Origin: Malania oleifera
Lineage: Eukaryota > Streptophyta > Magnoliopsida > Santalales > Ximeniaceae
Assembly: GCF_029873635.1 (NCBI RefSeq)
Contig: NC_080426.1
Span: forward strand, 54,760,093 to 54,824,092
Reading direction: 5' to 3'
Length of the DNA stretch: 64,000 nt
Of the stretch, positions 63,601 through 64,000 are shown in pieces. Each line of letters starts with the position of its first letter. The first letter of the stretch is position 1. The translations under genes were made by a program, and so were the position numbers. The notes under the pieces are model-generated. The model was not told the DNA's origin. It saw only the letters and a program-made list of their open reading frames with translations, and made no database searches.

Positions 63601-64000
63601 TAATAATATATATTTTTTTTTTCCTGAAGGTTGTGGAATTTTATCCATAGCTTCGAGGGATCATTACAGCAAACTAAACCCCCTACCACCAACTCCCCCT
63701 CCTACCCCTACCCGAAAACCCCACCTCACCCCCTTTAAAAATTCAGGGAAAAACCCTCACTCGTAGAGGCGAGTCAACCCTTTCCGTTCCATGGGAAGTC
63801 CATAAATGACTTCTTGTGGGAGAGTTTAAGGCACGTCCAATTGAGGATAAGGTGAGGTTTTCAAAGTCTTTTAAGGTATCAAAAAGGGATTTTGTTTAAA
63901 GGAAAGAAAAGAGAGAAAACCACACTTTTCTTCTTTTTGAAAGGTTTTTTGGAGTGTGATTTGAAATGAAGGTGTCTTCTACTTGATCTATAGATGTTTA
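63600..64000. other. Unclassified sequence at window end
   Basis: Composition changes to C-rich (63680-63740) and then resembles a leader or LTR. The open frame 63569-63766 (PPTPPPTPTRKP) is low-complexity. It may be the edge of another element or gene beyond the window. Confidence 0.4.

Noticed and set aside
63569-63766. Proline-rich open frame near the window end
   Set aside because: The sequence is C-rich low complexity with no recognisable domain, so there is no basis to call a gene.
1-64000. tRNA, rRNA, snRNA genes and CRISPR arrays
   Set aside because: I saw no cloverleaf with A and B boxes, no conserved rRNA or snRNA blocks, and no regularly spaced identical repeats. TGGTATCA matches are primer-binding sites of retrotransposons.

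Overview
The window is plant nuclear DNA, most likely from a eudicot. It is AT-rich and crowded with plant LTR retrotransposons primed by initiator-Met tRNA (TGGTATCA-type PBS), MITEs and an RTE LINE. One conserved host gene can be rebuilt from sequence alone: CENH3, the centromeric histone H3 variant. It lies on the minus strand with ATG at 59033-59031 and stop at 24592-24590. Seven short exons join in frame through GT..AG introns to give 156 residues, ending in the CENH3-type tail [12 protein letters not shown]. The coding sequence is only 471 nt but the gene covers 34.4 kb, because introns 4, 5 and 6 (about 6.95, 3.9 and 22.7 kb) are filled with transposons.

Layout. 1-17451 is a graveyard of retrotransposon pieces in alternating orientation: a minus-strand LTR fragment; a decayed plus-strand chromovirus (Gypsy I) with a 2.4-kb 3' LTR; a minus-strand Copia fragment; plus-strand Gypsy II; a minus-strand Gypsy pol fragment; a plus-strand LTR+gag fragment; and another minus-strand LTR fragment. 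17452-20275 holds LTR-like sequence with no coding domains. 20276-24589 is AT-rich and contains only MITE-like repeats. 24590-59033 is CENH3. Intron 6 carries a solo LTR (27109-27563, TSD CTTCC). It also has a three-layer nest: an old LTR-like repeat split by Copia IV (29974-41912, TSD GTATT), which is itself split by Gypsy III (31332-39760, TSD TAAAG). Also in intron 6 are MITEs, a Copia LTR fragment and a minus-strand RTE LINE split by an AT-rich foldback element. Intron 4 carries Copia V (52317-57654), of the same family as the solo LTR and in the same direction as the gene. Upstream of CENH3 are two E2F-like motifs, then AT-rich DNA, a Copia LTR fragment, a three-LTR TRIM array, and a hAT-type element that appears to have captured the 5' end of a host gene.

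Functionally, only CENH3 looks like a working gene. Every element coding region contains stops or frameshifts, and in Gypsy III all 13 stops are explained by C-to-T or G-to-A transitions, as expected of long-methylated DNA. The most unusual signals are the intact CENH3 frame spread over a transposon-filled 34-kb locus, and arrays of short palindromes centred on GTCGAC upstream of the TATA box in several unrelated LTR families.
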